DNA of 14,769 bases from Gammaproteobacteria bacterium (GTDB taxonomy: Bacteria; Pseudomonadota; Gammaproteobacteria; Steroidobacterales; Steroidobacteraceae). Made by a program: the position numbers and the translations under genes. The stretch covers positions 1 through 14,769 of the forward strand of contig JADLDF010000010.1 of assembly GCA_020846815.1 (NCBI GenBank), in the 5' to 3' direction. This document shows positions 1 to 6,873 of this stretch, in pieces. The notes below the pieces were generated by a model. The model had not been told where the DNA came from. It saw only the letters and a list, made by a program, of their open reading frames with translations, and did not search any database. The first letter of the stretch is position 1, and the number at the start of each line of letters is the position of its first letter.

Positions 1-361
1 CCAGGGCACCGGAACGGTACGGACCGGCATGATCCAGATAGACCGACTCCGGCAAGCCGTTCGGCGGAGCACGCAACCGGTTCTCGATCACGCGGCGTCC
101 CCAGGCGTCCGGTGTCGCATCGCGCAGTGCGCCGAACAGTGTGAGCCCGGCGGGAGGCAGCAGCTCCGCACCGCCTCGCCCCTGGCTCAGAGGCAGTGCG
201 ATGGGATCCACGGGCAAAGCACCTGGCCGATCCAGATAGCGCAGGCCATAGGCGAAGCGCGATGCCGTGACTGCGGTTCCCTGCTCCACCATGGTGAGAC
301 GGCCTGCCGGTACGGCATCGGTATCGCCCGGCAGATGGATGAAAACGATGCGATCAGGCAC
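1..361 (-). CDS. HipA-like kinase, N-terminal part (runs off window)
   Basis: This gene is incomplete: about 120 codons of the N-terminal part are visible and the rest lies beyond the left edge. The translation contains PAGRLT, then FAYGLRYLDRPGALPVDPIALPL and, near residues 85-100, FGALRDATPDAWGRR, which matches the HipA N-terminal domain of HipA-type serine/threonine kinases. Known HipA kinases phosphorylate glutamyl-tRNA synthetase or related targets and are neutralised by a HipB partner. The kinase core and catalytic residues are outside the window, so activity cannot be judged. The start is taken as GTG at 361-359. It follows the stop of the HTH gene by three bases and is the first usable start after that in-frame TGA; an in-frame ATG lies 23 codons further in. 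Family assignment is firm; the toxin role is inferred from the neighbouring repressor. Confidence 0.82.
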   Translation of the reverse strand, partial: MPDRIVFIHLPGDTDAVPAGRLTMVEQGTAVTASRFAYGLRYLDRPGALPVDPIALPLSQGRGGAELLPPAGLTLFGALRDATPDAWGRRVIENRLRAPPNGLPESVYLDHAGPYRSGAL

Positions 362-364
362 GCG

Positions 365-691
365 TCAGAAATCCAGATCGGCAGCCGTACGCTTGTGGCG
401 TACCCGCTTGATGCGGGTTTCGTTCAGGAGCGCGGCCGCGGCCGGGTCGTCCAGCGCGTTCAGGAGCCGGAGCATTCCCAGTGATTCGAACACGGAAAGC
501 CAGACACCGAGCGACACCGAGACGCCTCCTTTTTCGATTCGCTTGAGCGTCGCCGTTCCGACGCGAGCGCGCTCCGCCAGCTCCGCCAGCGTCCATCGGC
601 GGGCCAGGCGGCCTTGGCGAACCAGGGACGCCAGATGGCGGGCGGTCTCGTCGGCGGAGGGAGTGATGAAATTTTTGGCCCGGCGCTTCAT
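365..691 (-). CDS. HipB-like helix-turn-helix repressor/antitoxin
   Basis: This is a 108-residue XRE-family DNA-binding protein. Residues about 17-60 form the helix-turn-helix domain (RRWTLAELAERARVGTATLKRIEKG), and the C-terminal tail is basic (IKRVRHKR). It lies directly upstream of the HipA-like gene. HipB-type proteins normally bind palindromes in their own promoter and hold HipA inactive, so this is probably the antitoxin and autorepressor of the pair. The ATG at 691 sits next to an AT-rich palindrome and has no Shine-Dalgarno sequence, which suggests a very short or absent leader. The TGA stop is in the same reading frame as the following GTG start of the kinase, so the two products are separated by only a stop and one codon. 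Function is inferred from family and context. Confidence 0.82.
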   Translation of the reverse strand: MKRRAKNFITPSADETARHLASLVRQGRLARRWTLAELAERARVGTATLKRIEKGGVSVSLGVWLSVFESLGMLRLLNALDDPAAAALLNETRIKRVRHKRTAADLDF

Positions 692-692
692 G

Positions 693-726
693 GATCATTA
701 ATGATCTTTTATATATTTAAAAGATC
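693..726. promoter_or_regulatory. Overlapping palindromes, probable operator/promoter of the hipBA-like pair
   Basis: A perfect 14-bp palindrome, GATCATTAATGATC, spans 693-706. It shares its outer GATC with a second inverted repeat, GATCTTTTA (703-711) and TAAAAGATC (718-726), which has a 6-bp AT spacer. On the minus strand a TATAAA (713-708) lies inside the second repeat and would place a transcript start about 10 bases before the ATG at 691. The stretch is strikingly AT-rich against its GC-rich surroundings. HipB-type proteins are known to bind paired palindromes over their promoter, so these are likely autoregulatory operators. No good -35 box is visible. The remaining bases to 927 show no gene or other structure that I can support. 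Confidence 0.6.
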
Positions 727-927
727 AGATACGACCCTTTTACACTTGATGCTCGCGTCGGTCAAGGCAACCGATCACGCCGCTGCACAGGCGCGACTGC
801 CCGCCTGTCGAGCACGCGCGAAGGATTCCGCGGGTCTCCTCGGTCGATGACGGACAAACGGCGCTTCAGTGCCCGGCGGAGCCGATTGCAAGCTGCTCAC
901 GGCCCGAATCTCCGGCTGATGCGCCTG

Positions 928-1239
928 TCAGGCCGCCAATCTCAGCTCCGGTCGCAGACCCGCCCGAGCCGCCAGCGTCAGCAGCATGTCGAGGCTGAAG
1001 TCCTGCCACTTGCCCTTGGTCAATCGCGATACGCGCGGCTGGGTGATGCCCAATCGCCTGGCTGCTTCGGCCTGCGTTCAGCCCTGCGCCTTCAGATGCT
1101 GCTCCATGCGGATCATCACCTCGGCCCGCAGCGCCATGACCCGGGCTTCTGCCGGGTCGAAACCCAGATCAACAAAGACGTTGCCACTACCTTTGATGCG
1201 GCGGGCATCCGAGAGACGCGAATCGGTCTTTCTCTTCAT
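928..1239 (-). pseudogene. XRE/HigA-type antitoxin interrupted by an in-frame TGA
   Basis: Reading from ATG 1239 gives 53 codons, then TGA at 1080-1078, then 49 more in-frame codons to a second TGA at 928. The two halves together match small XRE antitoxins (HigA/HTH_37 type): an N-terminal segment with NVFVDLGFDPAEARVMALRAEVMIRMEQHLKAQG, then after the stop TQAEAARRLGITQPRVSRLTKGK, which is the helix-turn-helix, then FSLDMLLTLAARAGL. In relatives the residue before TQAEAA is often Trp (TGG) or Leu, so one substitution could explain the stop. A good ribosome site (GGAGA, 1246-1250) precedes the ATG, so the N-terminal stub may still be made, but without its DNA-binding half. No partner toxin lies in the 73 bases upstream or in the sequence downstream. 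It is either a decayed orphan antitoxin or a sequencing error. Confidence 0.72.
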
Positions 1240-1269
1240 GACTTGTCTCCGATCATCCTGGGCTCGGAA

Positions 1270-1287
1270 GACCTGACGCGCCAGGTC
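1270..1287. repeat. Inverted repeat downstream of exbD
   Basis: GACCTG (1270-1275) and CAGGTC (1282-1287) are perfect complements around a 6-base loop, 26-43 bases past the exbD stop on the minus strand. There is no following T-run, so this is at best a weak or factor-dependent end-of-operon structure. Confidence 0.25.
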
Positions 1288-1312
1288 ATCGACACCGAGG
1301 CCACGGCGCCGG

Positions 1313-1747
1313 TCAATCGGGCGTTCCCATACTGCCCGGGTCGGTCACGAACCCGATTCGCGTCAGGCCTTGCCGTGCCAGCATCGAGAGCGTGCGTGCC
1401 ATTTCACCATAGGGCACGGCCGCATCGCCCTTCAGGTGGATTTCGGTTTCCGGCGCACCGGCTGCAAGCTGCGCCGCACGCCGTTCCAGCTCTTGCGGAA
1501 CGATCGGCTCGCCATTCCAGTACAGGCGTCCGTCGCGCTGCACGGCGATCTCGACGTGCTCGGTCCGCGCGACGTTGGGGCGGCTGCTCGCGCGCGGCAG
1601 CTCGAGCTTGACCGCATGGGTGAGCAGCGGCGCGGTGATGATGAACACCACCAGCAACACCAGCATCACATCGACCAGCGGGATCACGTTGATCTCGGCC
1701 ATCGGCCGTCCGCCTGCGCCTGCGCCGAGCGTGCCGAGTCCCATCAT
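1313..1747 (-). CDS. exbD: ExbD/TolR-family energy transducer
   Basis: This is a 144-residue inner-membrane protein of the ExbD/TolR family. It has the typical N-terminal stretch AEINVIPLVDVMLVLLVVFI (about 17-36), a single transmembrane helix carrying the conserved proton-relay aspartate at residue 26. A periplasmic domain follows (EIAVQRDGRLYWNGEPI to TRIGFVTDPG). ExbD works with ExbB to pass proton-motive force to TonB. The ATG at 1747-1745 overlaps the exbB stop in an ATGA junction, so translation is probably coupled. A longer open frame upstream exists but lies inside exbB in another frame and is not coding. The gene is the last of the nine-gene operon, and its position next to tonB and exbB supports ExbD rather than TolR. 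Confidence 0.93.
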   Translation of the reverse strand: MMGLGTLGAGAGGRPMAEINVIPLVDVMLVLLVVFIITAPLLTHAVKLELPRASSRPNVARTEHVEIAVQRDGRLYWNGEPIVPQELERRAAQLAAGAPETEIHLKGDAAVPYGEMARTLSMLARQGLTRIGFVTDPGSMGTPD

Positions 1748-2481
1748 GCGGCTCCGGCGATGCGCAGCGCCGGAATGCGCCCGCCGCGTGACAGCGGGGC
1801 GCCGGTGACGGCGAGCGTGAGCAGGTCGTGCCCGAAGGCATCGAGCCGCCCCAGGACGACGCGATTGCGCCGCACCAACGCGTTGTAGCCGAGCACTGCC
1901 GGAATGGCGACGGCGAGCCCGATGGCCGTCATGATCAGCGCCTCGCCGACGGGACCAGCGACCTTGTCGAGCGTGCCCTGGCCGGACAGGCCAATGGCGA
2001 TCAGTGCGTGGTAGATGCCCCAGACGGTGCCGAACAGGCCGACGAACGGCGCCGTCGAGCCGACCGAGGCGAGCACGGTGAGGCCGCGCTCGAGACGCTC
2101 GGCCTCCTCTTCTATGCCCTGGCGCAGGATGCGGGTCAGGAACTCGGACAACCCACCGGCGGCATCCAGGTGGCCGGCGCCGTAGGCCGAGTAGTGCCGG
2201 GTCGAATCGAGCGCCAGGCGGGCGAGACGCGCGCAGGGGTCGCCGGGCTCTGCCGGCAGTTGGTCGGTCGCCTCGGCGAACGAGCGCGCACGCCGGAAGC
2301 GGGCGAGGAATGCGGCACTGCGCCGCCTGAGCAGCCATTGTCCGATCAGGCGATCGACGATGATTCCCCAGCTGACCACGGAAGCGAGCAGCATGGCCGC
2401 GAGGATGCAGCGCGCGAGTATGTCGGCCTGGGCGAGGAAATGGGTGAAGCCGAGATCGTGTCCGTTCATGGGAGCACTCAC
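1744..2481 (-). CDS. exbB: ExbB/TolQ-family proton channel
   Basis: This is a 245-residue MotA/TolQ/ExbB-family protein. It has a first membrane helix near residues 23-44, a cytoplasmic domain to about 135, and the hallmark second and third helices: ASVGSTAPFVGLFGTVWGIYHAL (138-160) and GEALIMTAIGLAVAIPAVLGYNAL (179-202). ExbB forms the pentameric channel that, with ExbD, energises TonB. The chosen start is GTG at 2481, which overlaps the tonB stop as GTGA; neither this start nor the alternative ATG at 2469 (giving MNGHDLGF) has a strong ribosome site, so the first five residues are uncertain. The stop overlaps the exbD start. Its place between tonB and exbD in an uptake operon argues for a dedicated ExbB rather than TolQ. 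Confidence 0.93.
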   Translation of the reverse strand: MSAPMNGHDLGFTHFLAQADILARCILAAMLLASVVSWGIIVDRLIGQWLLRRRSAAFLARFRRARSFAEATDQLPAEPGDPCARLARLALDSTRHYSAYGAGHLDAAGGLSEFLTRILRQGIEEEAERLERGLTVLASVGSTAPFVGLFGTVWGIYHALIAIGLSGQGTLDKVAGPVGEALIMTAIGLAVAIPAVLGYNALVRRNRVVLGRLDAFGHDLLTLAVTGAPLSRGGRIPALRIAGAA

Positions 2482-3119
2482 ATTTCGAAGAGGATGGGAA
2501 CCTGGACCCAGGCGTTGATGGGCTCCTCGCCGCGGCGTGCGGGTACGAAGCGCCAGCCGACGACGGCTTCACGGGCGGCGAGGTCGAGCCTCTCGAAGCC
2601 GGAGGAGTCCTTGATCTCGATGCGCTCGGCTCGCCCGTCCGCGGACACGAAGACGCGCAGCAGCACGCGGCCCGTCTCGCCGAGGCGACGGGACATCGGC
2701 GGATACTGCGGCGGGGGGTTGTCGAGATAGTCGGCGGTGAAGTCCGGTGGTATCACGGGCGGCGGTGGCGCGACCACTGCCGCGGGCGGATCGAGAGCCG
2801 CCGGCAACGGCTCGGCGGGCGGCTCGGGCACGATGAAGGAGGACATGGGTTGCCCGGCGCGCGGCGCGGCCGCCAGTACCGGACTCGGCGGCGGCGGAGC
2901 CTCCGGTCGCCGGGCCTCGGGTCGCCGCGGAGGTTCTGCGGAACTCGCGATCGGTTTCGGCGACGGCACGATCAGGCTGGCCTGGATGACTTCGCCCAGC
3001 GCCCGTCGCGCCTGCGGCGAAACCTGCAGCACGATGGCGAGGATCGCGAAGTGCGCCAAGCCGACGACGAGCCACTGCGCCGCCGGCCGCATCCAGCGCC
3101 ACGTGCCCGCGCGCAGCAT
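2478..3119 (-). CDS. tonB: TonB energy transducer
   Basis: This is a 213-residue TonB-family protein. It has an N-terminal membrane anchor (AAQWLVVGLAHFAILAIVLQV, about 13-33), a proline-rich periplasmic linker (about 50-125, with runs such as RRPEARRPEAPPPPSP), and a C-terminal TonB domain from about 134 with QYPPMSRRLGETGRVLLRVFVSADG and GWRFVPARRG. TonB spans the periplasm and transmits energy to outer-membrane receptors. The linker is rich in Pro, Glu and Arg but has few Lys-Pro repeats. The ATG at 3119 overlaps the DUF364 stop by one base (TGATG), and its own stop overlaps the exbB start, so all three transducer genes look translationally coupled. It presumably serves the receptor at the head of the same operon. 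Confidence 0.93.
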   Translation of the reverse strand: MLRAGTWRWMRPAAQWLVVGLAHFAILAIVLQVSPQARRALGEVIQASLIVPSPKPIASSAEPPRRPEARRPEAPPPPSPVLAAAPRAGQPMSSFIVPEPPAEPLPAALDPPAAVVAPPPPVIPPDFTADYLDNPPPQYPPMSRRLGETGRVLLRVFVSADGRAERIEIKDSSGFERLDLAAREAVVGWRFVPARRGEEPINAWVQVPILFEM

Positions 3120-3985
3120 CAGGCCGCCGGACGCATTCGCAGGGTGACGCGCTCTACCGTCTTGCCGAAGAAGTGATACCCGGACCCCCCCTCGGCCAGC
3201 AGCTCGAGCAATTCATCGGGCGCCCGCACTCGTGTGCCGCCGACCACGGTGACGCCGCGCCGGGCATAGGGCTCGGCCAGCAGCGTCGCGGTCGGCCCGA
3301 TCACCGCTGCTTCCGTGCTTGGCCGCAGGAGCTGCAGAAGACCATCCAGCGTGCCGTTGAGCAGCGCCGTGCCGGTGGTGATGAAGACATCGGCGCGAGG
3401 AATCACCTCCGCCGCACGCTCCCCCGGGACGTAGTACGGCAGTTCCTCGGGCTTCAAGGTCGTGGGATCGAGCTCGAGGACCTTGAAGGGCTGCTGGCGT
3501 CGGCGCAGCTCCCGCATGTAGGGCGGGAAGGCTCCGACCAGTGCCACCATCTGACCTGGCGCGATGGACAGCGCCTCGAACGCATCGCCCTCCCGCAGCT
3601 CGACACCGGCCGGCGGTCCGTCGCGCAGCCAGAGCGTCTCTGTGAGAGCGTTGAGCGTGGCAATGGCCAGCGCCCGGCGCAGATCCTGTGGGCGATAGAG
3701 ATCGTCCAGCACCTTCACCACCGGACGCCCGGCGATCTTGCCTGGCGTCGGCATGGCCTTGGCCGAGCTCGGGCAACAAACCGCCTCGGGCACTCCCTTG
3801 ACCGGCGTCGCGCACAAGCCGCCGGCGCCATTGGCGAGCTTGACGCCGGTGAAGAAGATGCCGAGCACCGCACGCTCGATGCACAGGGCTTCCGCTTCGG
3901 GGCCGAGGCGCTCGAGCACCGTGGCATGCAGCTCGGCGAGCAGAGTGGCAGGCGCTGCGGCGGCGGTCTCACGCATGGCTTCCAT
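3119..3985 (-). CDS. DUF4213/DUF364 putative heavy-metal chelation protein
   Basis: This is a 288-residue cytoplasmic protein with no signal peptide. Residues about 10-95 fit the DUF4213 N-terminal fold (GIFFTGVKLANGAGGLCATP at 42-61), and residues about 135-270 fit DUF364, with VALVGAFPPYMREL (148-160), ADVFITTGTALLNGTLDGLL (198-217) and VIGPTATLLAEPYARRGVTVVGG (228-250). The family is described as a putative heavy-metal chelation domain and is often found near metal transporters; its reaction is unknown. Cysteines at 35, 58, 70 and 71 (the last two adjacent) are possible metal ligands. The ATG at 3985 is chosen because GAGGTGA (3991-3997) precedes it and overlaps the methyltransferase stop; a longer frame to 4186 would only add out-of-frame methyltransferase sequence. 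It sits between the methyltransferase and tonB, so it probably acts on the transported metal complex. Confidence 0.85.
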   Translation of the reverse strand: MEAMRETAAAAPATLLAELHATVLERLGPEAEALCIERAVLGIFFTGVKLANGAGGLCATPVKGVPEAVCCPSSAKAMPTPGKIAGRPVVKVLDDLYRPQDLRRALAIATLNALTETLWLRDGPPAGVELREGDAFEALSIAPGQMVALVGAFPPYMRELRRRQQPFKVLELDPTTLKPEELPYYVPGERAAEVIPRADVFITTGTALLNGTLDGLLQLLRPSTEAAVIGPTATLLAEPYARRGVTVVGGTRVRAPDELLELLAEGGSGYHFFGKTVERVTLRMRPAA

Positions 3986-3990
3986 GTCGG

Positions 3991-3997
3991 TCACCTC
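3991..3997 (-). promoter_or_regulatory. Ribosome binding site fixing the DUF364 start
   Basis: GAGGTGA on the minus strand lies five bases before the ATG at 3985. It overlaps the TGA of the upstream methyltransferase gene, which suggests reinitiation between the two. Confidence 0.7.
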
Positions 3998-5033
3998 AGC
4001 AGCAGTCCGCTCGACGGCCGAAATGCAGCTTGGTGTTGCCATACTCGCCGGCCAGATCGCCCCGTTCGGTGTCGATGAGCCCGGCCTTTTCCAGCCGCTG
4101 GCAGAACTCCTCGACATGACACAGAGGATGACTGTCGGTGAGTACTGCCTTGTCGAGATCGCACAGCCCGCCGGGTGCCGTTTCACAAGCCTCCAGGCAG
4201 AACCAATGGGCCAGGCACAGCTCGCCTCCCCGATTCAGTCTGGCGGCAACGGCGGTCAGCGCATCGACGGTCGACTTGCGCACCGAATAGAGGCTGTGGA
4301 ACACCACGGCGTAGTCGAACCGTTCGTCGGTCGGCGGATCGAGCGGCGTGCCCGGCAGGACGCGGCAGCGCGCGGCGGTCCCGCAGATCTGCAGCGTCTC
4401 CTCGGCGCGCGAGACGGCGTCTGGCGCAACCACGACCGTTACGTGCGCTGCCGGAAAGACGGGACGGAGCGCAGCCGCCAGCAGGCCGGCACTGCCGTCG
4501 AAGCAGAGCAGCGAGCGCACGGCCGCCGCGTCGCGCCCTTGCGCCTGCCGCGCGGCCAGATGAGCGGCGACGCGACGCGCCTCGCCGAGGAAGGGTCGCA
4601 GTGCCGGCGCGAGCGACGGTGCGGCCGCAGCCGGCGTCCAGCCTTCCGAAAGGAAGCGCCTCATGTCGGACCAGCCACAGGCCGGAGCCAGCAGCGCCTC
4701 GAACGCATCGGCCTGACACCATGGACTGCTCGCGCACAGCGCTTCCCGCATTTCCGGCATCAGCGTGTAGGCGTTGCCGCGACGCGCCAGCAGGCCCAGG
4801 TCCACCAGCGCCTGCAGAAAGCCGCCGAGGTGCGCGCCGCGCAGCTGCAGCGCAGCCGCGATCGCCGACTTCTCCGCCGGCCCGTGGCGTTCGAGCCAGT
4901 CGAAGAGGCCGCTGCCAAAGCCGGCGCGCAAGGCCTGGAAGGTCTTGAAGCCATCCGCGATGCGACGCAAGGCTTCGACTGCCGAGGGAGGTTCGAGGGT
5001 GGCGAGGTCGACGCTTCGGGTTTGCATGTCCAT
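3996..5033 (-). CDS. Cysteine-rich class I SAM-dependent methyltransferase
   Basis: This is a 345-residue protein. The N-terminal third resembles the winged-helix dimerisation domain of small-molecule O-methyltransferases (FGSGLFDWLERHGPAEKSAIAAAL, then FLQALVDLGLLARRGNAYTL). The C-terminal part is a Rossmann-type domain: LLCFDGSAGLLAAAL near 180-195 stands at the SAM-binding loop in a degenerate form, AHVTVVVAPDAV follows, and FDYAVVFHSLYSVR is a motif-II-like strand. The start ATG at 5033 has GGAG (5041-5044) seven bases upstream. It carries 14 cysteines, including a C-terminal CC pair and a cluster (CLAHWFCLEAC, then GGLC), which is unusual for the family. It lies 32 bases after the binding protein gene and 10 before the DUF364 gene. 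Its substrate is unknown; modifying a metal ligand is an inference. Confidence 0.78.
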   Translation of the reverse strand: MDMQTRSVDLATLEPPSAVEALRRIADGFKTFQALRAGFGSGLFDWLERHGPAEKSAIAAALQLRGAHLGGFLQALVDLGLLARRGNAYTLMPEMREALCASSPWCQADAFEALLAPACGWSDMRRFLSEGWTPAAAAPSLAPALRPFLGEARRVAAHLAARQAQGRDAAAVRSLLCFDGSAGLLAAALRPVFPAAHVTVVVAPDAVSRAEETLQICGTAARCRVLPGTPLDPPTDERFDYAVVFHSLYSVRKSTVDALTAVAARLNRGGELCLAHWFCLEACETAPGGLCDLDKAVLTDSHPLCHVEEFCQRLEKAGLIDTERGDLAGEYGNTKLHFGRRADCC

Positions 5034-5065
5034 TCGTGAGCTCCGTCATCGTGTTGGGTAGCGGA

Positions 5066-6091
5066 TCATCTGGCTGCCGGCCCGCCGCGCGGGCCGCCGG
5101 CGAGGATCTCCTCGGCCTGCGATGCCGAGAGATCCGTGCCGAAGAAACTGCGGTAGAACCGCCGCGTCTCACCCGGCAGGTCGACCGTCGCGAACAGCGC
5201 GGGGTGGAACTGTTTGGCTGCCCACAGCACCGTGAGCGGCTGCTCGGCCGTGCGGTTGCCCCAGGCATGAGCACCGCAGGGCGTCACCAGCACGCGTCCG
5301 GTTCGCACGGCCTCGAGGCCGGCGAAGCGCGGTTCACGCCGCACGGCTTCGGCCTCGTCGCGGCCGGAGACGATGAGGATGTCCGGGTTCCAGAGCAGCA
5401 GCTGCTCCAGCGTGAAGCTGCGCGATTCGACGCTGCGCCCGTCGTCGGTGACGCTCTCGCCGCCTGCGCTGCGGATCCACCATTCGGCGACCAGATGCGG
5501 CTGGGTCAGCGTTCCCGGGCTGAAATAGAGCACGCGGGGCCGCCGCGGATCGGCACGCCGCAGCGTCGCGGCGATGCCGGCCAGCGTTGCGTCGAAGTAT
5601 CTGGCATAGCGCTGGGCGGCTTGCCGCCGGCCGAACAGCTCGCCGAGCAGCCGCACCGCGGCCTTCACGTCCTCGGGCTGGCGCCAGGCGAGATAGAGCG
5701 CGGGCAGACCGATGCGGCGCAGGCCCTCGGCGCTCGCTCGATCCATGGTGAGCACGACGTCCGGTGCCGCCTGCAGCAGGGCCTCGAGATTCGGCGTGCG
5801 ATCGGCGTTCTGCAGCGACGGCAGCGTCGCGATGTGCGGCGCAAACACGGTCTGGTATCCCCAGCGCGGCTTCTTGGCGAACTCGGGCAGGCCGTTGGCG
5901 ATGCGCCGTCCTTCGCCCACGACGAACACCAGGCTGTTCAGCACGGGTACCGCGCCGACGGTTGCGATGCGCTCGATGTGTGCCGGCACCGTCACCGCAT
6001 TGCCCGCCATGTCGTGCAGCGTGCGCGGTGGCGCCGCCTGCGCCGGCAGGGTGCAAAGAGTGACGAGCAGGATCAGAAGCCGGGCGAGCAC
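5066..6091 (-). CDS. FecB/BtuF-type periplasmic metal-complex binding protein
   Basis: This is a 341-residue substrate-binding protein of the class served by FecCD transporters. A signal peptide, MLARLLILLVTLCTLPAQA, covers residues 1-19 and lacks a lipobox, so the mature protein should be soluble in the periplasm. RTLHDMAGNAVTVPAHIERIATVG opens the mature part; NLEALLQAAPDVVLT and SFTLEQLLLWNPDILIVSG are the usual paired lobe motifs. The family binds siderophores, heme, cobalamin and, in MolA of Haemophilus, molybdate or tungstate. The start is GTG at 6091, chosen for the strong GGAGG (6101-6105) nine bases upstream. The gene lies 17 bases after the ABC ATPase and completes the importer. The substrate cannot be read from the sequence; molybdate, tungstate or a chelate is suggested by the locus. 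Confidence 0.9.
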   Translation of the reverse strand: MLARLLILLVTLCTLPAQAAPPRTLHDMAGNAVTVPAHIERIATVGAVPVLNSLVFVVGEGRRIANGLPEFAKKPRWGYQTVFAPHIATLPSLQNADRTPNLEALLQAAPDVVLTMDRASAEGLRRIGLPALYLAWRQPEDVKAAVRLLGELFGRRQAAQRYARYFDATLAGIAATLRRADPRRPRVLYFSPGTLTQPHLVAEWWIRSAGGESVTDDGRSVESRSFTLEQLLLWNPDILIVSGRDEAEAVRREPRFAGLEAVRTGRVLVTPCGAHAWGNRTAEQPLTVLWAAKQFHPALFATVDLPGETRRFYRSFFGTDLSASQAEEILAGGPRGGPAAR

Positions 6092-6108
6092 CGACAGGAA
6101 CCTCCGGT

Positions 6109-6873
6109 TCAGAGCCGCGGCACGCAGGCGAGCGGCGCGCCACGATGACTGACGACATCCACCGGCGTGCCGTAGAGCCCGGACAACGACTCCGCATGCA
6201 GCACGCTACGCGCAGGACCGGCCGCGACGATGCGTCCGCCCGAAATGGCGATGGCGCGCGCGCCGAGCAGCAGGGCGTGTTCGGGCTGGTGGGTGGTGAC
6301 GAGCACGGCCAGGCCCTCGGCGGCCAGGTCACGGATGGTGCGCAGCACGCGGGCCTGGTTGCCGAGGTCGAGGCTCGCGGTCGGCTCGTCCATCAGGAAC
6401 AGGCGCGGCTGCTGGGCAAGTGCGCGGGCGATCAGCGCCAGCTGACGTTCACCGCCGCTGATGCGATTGAACGGCCGCGCGGCGAGATAGGCGATGCCGA
6501 CGCGCGCCAGGGCGTCCCGGGCGAGCTGCTCGTCGCGCCAGCTGGGCAGCGCCAGCGGCGGCAGATGCGGCGTGCGACCCATGAGCACGATGTCAAGCAG
6601 TGTCAGGCCGCTGTCGCCAGCCGCCTGCGGCACATAGGCCATCATGCGTGCCCGGTGGCGCGGCGCGGCGTGAATCTCGCCGTCGATGTGCACGGTACCG
6701 TGCTCGGGGCGCAGAGCGCCGATCAGGCAGCGCAGCAGTGTCGTCTTGCCGCTGCCGTTCGGCCCGAGCAGGCAGAGGATCTCGCCGGATGCCAGCGCCA
6801 GATCGATGCCGTCGAGCACGGGCGCCTGCCCGGGCGCGCGCCGATAGACCAGCCCGCGTACGTTCAGGACCAT
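6109..6873 (-). CDS. ABC transporter ATPase, FecE/BtuD class
   Basis: This is a 254-residue ATPase with all motifs present: Walker A GPNGSGKTT (38-46), Q-loop in YVPQAA (80-85), signature ISGGERQ (138-144), Walker B RLFLMDEP (157-164) and the H-loop in VTTHQP (192-197). Length and order fit the ATPases that partner FecCD permeases in type II importers. It hydrolyses ATP at the inner membrane to drive uptake of a metal complex. The ATG at 6873 starts inside the last codons of the permease gene (10-base overlap), and the gene ends 17 bases before the binding protein gene. An open frame extends up to 7278 but that part is inside the permease and is not coding. Confidence 0.94.
   Translation of the reverse strand: MVLNVRGLVYRRAPGQAPVLDGIDLALASGEILCLLGPNGSGKTTLLRCLIGALRPEHGTVHIDGEIHAAPRHRARMMAYVPQAAGDSGLTLLDIVLMGRTPHLPPLALPSWRDEQLARDALARVGIAYLAARPFNRISGGERQLALIARALAQQPRLFLMDEPTASLDLGNQARVLRTIRDLAAEGLAVLVTTHQPEHALLLGARAIAISGGRIVAAGPARSVLHAESLSGLYGTPVDVVSHRGAPLACVPRL

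Noticed and set aside
1240..1312. Remnant of a partner toxin upstream of the broken antitoxin
   Set aside because: All frames of this 73-base gap were read; none resembles HigB/RelE-type toxins, and most of any such gene would have to overlap exbD.
847..1611. Plus-strand open frame of 254 codons across the antitoxin remnant and exbD
   Set aside because: It is antisense to exbD and the broken antitoxin, shows no recognisable domain and no ribosome site.
1748..2572. N-terminal extension of the exbD frame back to 2572
   Set aside because: The extension lies out of frame inside exbB and tonB; the ExbD family start matches the ATG at 1747.
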